This document shows, piece after piece, positions 61,239 to 64,000 of a DNA stretch of 64,000 nt. The stretch comes from Liolophura sinensis (Eukaryota > Mollusca > Polyplacophora > Chitonida > Chitonidae), in contig NC_088295.1 in NCBI RefSeq assembly GCF_032854445.1, forward strand, positions 70,029,058-70,093,057, written 5' to 3'. The position numbers and the translations under genes were made by a program. Under the pieces are notes generated by a model, which did no database searches, was not told the DNA's origin, and worked only from the letters and a program-made list of their open reading frames with translations. Within the stretch, counting starts at the first letter, position 1. The number at the start of each line of letters is the position of its first letter.

Positions 61239-64000
61239 TTCTCTCCCTCCCTCCACCAAAATGAACATTACCTGACAACCTCCAGTACACACATTTGCCA
61301 ACTCTGAGAAATGAGTGTTTGTATTTGTGTATAATGGGCTGGATATTACATGAGAATAGGACAGGAGCATCTGACCTTCTCCAAAGCTCAGGAAATGGGT
61401 AAAACAAGGAGGGAAAATGTCAACTGGTGACTAAATCGCTCATTAAACCTCCTGAAAGACCACTTAGCTAAATCATGCATCAATCTGACATGCATCTATT
61501 CAACGCTTTATCTGAAGACATGTATACATTTGGTTTGTTCTCCAAATGCTGTGGTGAGATCACCCTAAAACAATATGCTCAAATTACAGCTAATAGGGAT
61601 ACTTCAGGATTCTCTTGACCCTGCTGACAATAGAATGATGAGTTTCACTGTAAATGTACGCATCACAGGAAAACTTGTTGCCTGAGTTCTATTTTTTGGG
61701 TCCTAAAAACTAACTTTATGTGACTACATTAAGACAGCGAAGTTAATACTAAACACGTTTGTAGATAGACTACTGTCAGATCAAGATGACAACATCGTAA
61801 AAATCTTTACACCTCTGCTGTATAAAAGTAATTATTTTTATCGAATGATGACAAATGGTTTTGTTGTCATGAAATTCCCACCACAATATTAATCACAAAG
61901 CTACAGAGGTTTTTCTAAAAACAGGTTTTAACTTGTACCCTTTCAACTTAAGTGTACCAAACAGACAAACTAAACTTGCTCCAGATATAGACTTTAAAAA
62001 TTCCTGCGGTATACCATGGAAAGGGCAGTGTGAGTGATTATCGAGCATCAATGTTAAGTCTGGATGTAACACCTTTGGCTTCAGTTGTAACCAAAGATGG
62101 GAAACCCATCCAATATGGCAAGGGAAAGAACTCTGGTGGACAATATTCTTTAGAAATTAAGCTGATGGAAATTTAGATAATACACTATGTACTTAACAAA
62201 AAAAAAAAAAAAAAATCCATCATTCCAGAAAAGATTGTAATCCTGAATGATAATTACCTTCTACAAAGGATAGGAGGAAGCGATCAAACTGATCAATGAG
62301 CAATAAAAACAGATTTCCATTGTATTCTCATTTTCTGCTTATTACACTGAGCAAGATAATAATGTAAAACTAATGTAGAGAAGAACTAACAGAGGAGAGA
62401 GCTATTCTCACAATGGAGTTACAAACACTAAATTGTTGTCAGAGATGAAGAGGATAGAGGAATAGCCTGTGGCAGTACAATGTCCGCTCAATCAAAACAC
62501 AACTGTGTGTGTGTTGTGAGCAAAACCTAGTCAAGCCAACATTGTGCTATCTAACAAGGAGAAAAGAATTACGCTTCCTGCAGTTCTTTCCTCACCTAAC
62601 TTACTTTCAGACTATCAATAGCAAAGATCACACAAGTACTTAAGTCATGAGGTTCATTATTTTATTATCAACAAGTCTTACATTCATGTTGTAAGGCAAC
62701 AGTACAATTTGTACCAGCATGATCACAGATAAAGTGTAAATTACTTATTTTACCTTTAGGTGACATGGTATTTAAGGCAATGGCAGTTGAGCAATTTCAT
62801 AAATACGCACTGATATTTTTTATCTTATCAACTGAGGATATTTAAAAAGCTTAGTTCACAGCTCAATTAAGATCATATGCCTGGTGCTAGGTGGATGCGC
62901 AAAGGACTTATCTGAAAGCAGCTGCAGGTATAAAAAACTTGCATTTTTGATGAATAAAAGCACACTGGCTTCACAATGACATGGACACCTTAGTACTGGG
63001 CCCAATCCAACAGTCTGTGTATAGCCTTGACTTGCCTATCTATCACTCCAGCCAATCAGAATCAATTCTGCATCCCTTTAATGAAACGATGAATCCTGAA
63101 TTTAAAATTTTAATGCCTATGGTTCCAAAATAACCGTTAAAAACAAATGTTAAATTCTGACAAATGAAACCTGGCTTTGTGTTATCCACCTCAGGTCAAC
63201 TGCATTTTAACGTTGCACTTTGGGAAGGTCTTCTCCATCATGCTTTAAACATGGCATAATAAATAATAAAGGTCATTATTAATGATAATTAATAGCATAA
63301 TCAGTTGTCAGATGATGTGAAGGTTAAGGGACAAACATAAAAGGTTGCAGATAAGCAAATGTATACAGGGTACTCTTATGTTGAAAAGAGATAGATTCTT
63401 TGTTAGTGTGGTGAAAATAGAACCACCCCCACCCTTCTCTGATATCTTATCTGCATGTGCAAGAAAGATTCCCATAAAGCTGGGCTCATGCAGTTATGAT
63501 TTATTGCACAAGCCTGGTTTAGGAAGGGATGATACCTGATGTCATGTGGAGGTAAAGTTTGACAGTACCGAGGCCCAGCCTATCAGGATAAAGAAGCCAG
63601 TCCCTGATGAAATCTCCTGTTGAGCAGGGAATACTGCTTTACAGCATGATGATATCACCAGTCAACTATGGGAATATATCACTGCTCAAGCCAGTTATTT
63701 TTACCCGCTTCTTTAGAGTAATTTGAAAGTTCACTGGCTGAGCTGATGACACTGATAAATATGCATCAGACTATAGGTGTACGAACACGGTGTATTTTTG
63801 TTGAACAGGTGCTATGATCTAAAGCAGGTCGCTAATACAATAGCGCACTCTAGGGACGATTTAATTATACATGCTGCACCACCTAATGATGGTTTAATGT
63901 TTGACAACTACACAGTAACATAACCTGCCTTTAGCATAATGATTATGGATGTCTACCGGTTTACTTTCTATAAAAATATGCAAATAATATATCAGATGTA
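49049..64000. promoter_or_regulatory. ETS 5' flank or 5' intron, about 15 kb without coding exons
   Basis: I find no exon here by family resemblance on either strand; all open frames are short. Segments that look less random are 49580-49800 (two TTTATGAATGAA), 52240-52400 (G-rich, GGGAGGAGGGGGAGG), 53750-54240 (TTATCTGC, TGATTGACA, AGATAAACAG) and 56260-56480 (AACCGCAGCTGTGGC, CACGTGACC, CACTTCCTAG, CCAATG). They are candidate control elements, unproven. A TA microsatellite is at about 61204-61236 and a poly-A run at about 62199-62216. Confidence 0.45.
61204..61236. repeat. TA microsatellite
   Basis: About 16 TA units followed by a CT/CCCT-rich tail (CTTTCTCTCCCTCCCTCC). Confidence 0.95.

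Overview
This is a 64 kb piece of an intron-rich animal nuclear genome (AT-rich, GT-AG introns, poly-A signals, dispersed tRNA-derived SINEs). The SINE family seen here and the density of short repeats point to a lophotrochozoan, most likely a mollusc. That placement is inference from repeat style, not proof. The window carries five protein-coding genes, whose exon chains I rebuilt by checking splice sites and reading phase at every junction. There is one 200-N assembly gap (43771-43970). I see no complete tRNA, rRNA or CRISPR array.

Layout, left to right. (1) 209-7574, + strand: the last six exons of an anoctamin (TMEM16) membrane protein, with a one-base frameshift near 707. (2) 8819-13852, - strand: a complete seven-exon PPIL6 cyclophilin-like gene, tail-to-tail with the anoctamin. 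(3) 15090-20314, + strand: a two-exon sialomucin of CD164/endolyn type, with a 13-residue Thr/Asn tandem repeat, head-to-head with PPIL6. (4) 22372-30947, - strand: a complete ten-exon HSF2BP (MEILB2) gene, tail-to-tail with the mucin. (5) 36247-49048, - strand: an eight-exon ETS1/2 transcription factor with a His/Gln-rich N-terminus, a Pointed domain and a C-terminal ETS domain. From 49049 to the right edge there are about 15 kb with no recognisable coding exon, probably the 5' flank or a 5' intron of the ETS gene.

The genes are not an operon and do not share one pathway: a membrane scramblase/channel family member, a cyclophilin-like protein, a lysosomal/cell-surface mucin, a meiotic recombination factor and a MAPK-responsive transcription factor. 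The pairing is informative, though. PPIL6 and CD164 are, as I recall, also neighbours on human chromosome 6q21, and HSF2BP and ETS2 both lie on human 21q22. The window may therefore keep old animal linkage.

The non-coding part is unusually structured. It holds nine copies of one SINE family (three with readable target-site duplications), two further SINE-like families, a long foldback MITE bounded by TTAA, a related element pair in opposite orientation inside the anoctamin introns, and an inverted repeat with hammerhead-ribozyme-like core motifs. Degenerate tandem repeats begin exactly at splice junctions of HSF2BP and ETS exons; two of these arrays were later split by SINE insertions. A 12-base motif recurs four times, in both orientations, upstream of the ETS gene.
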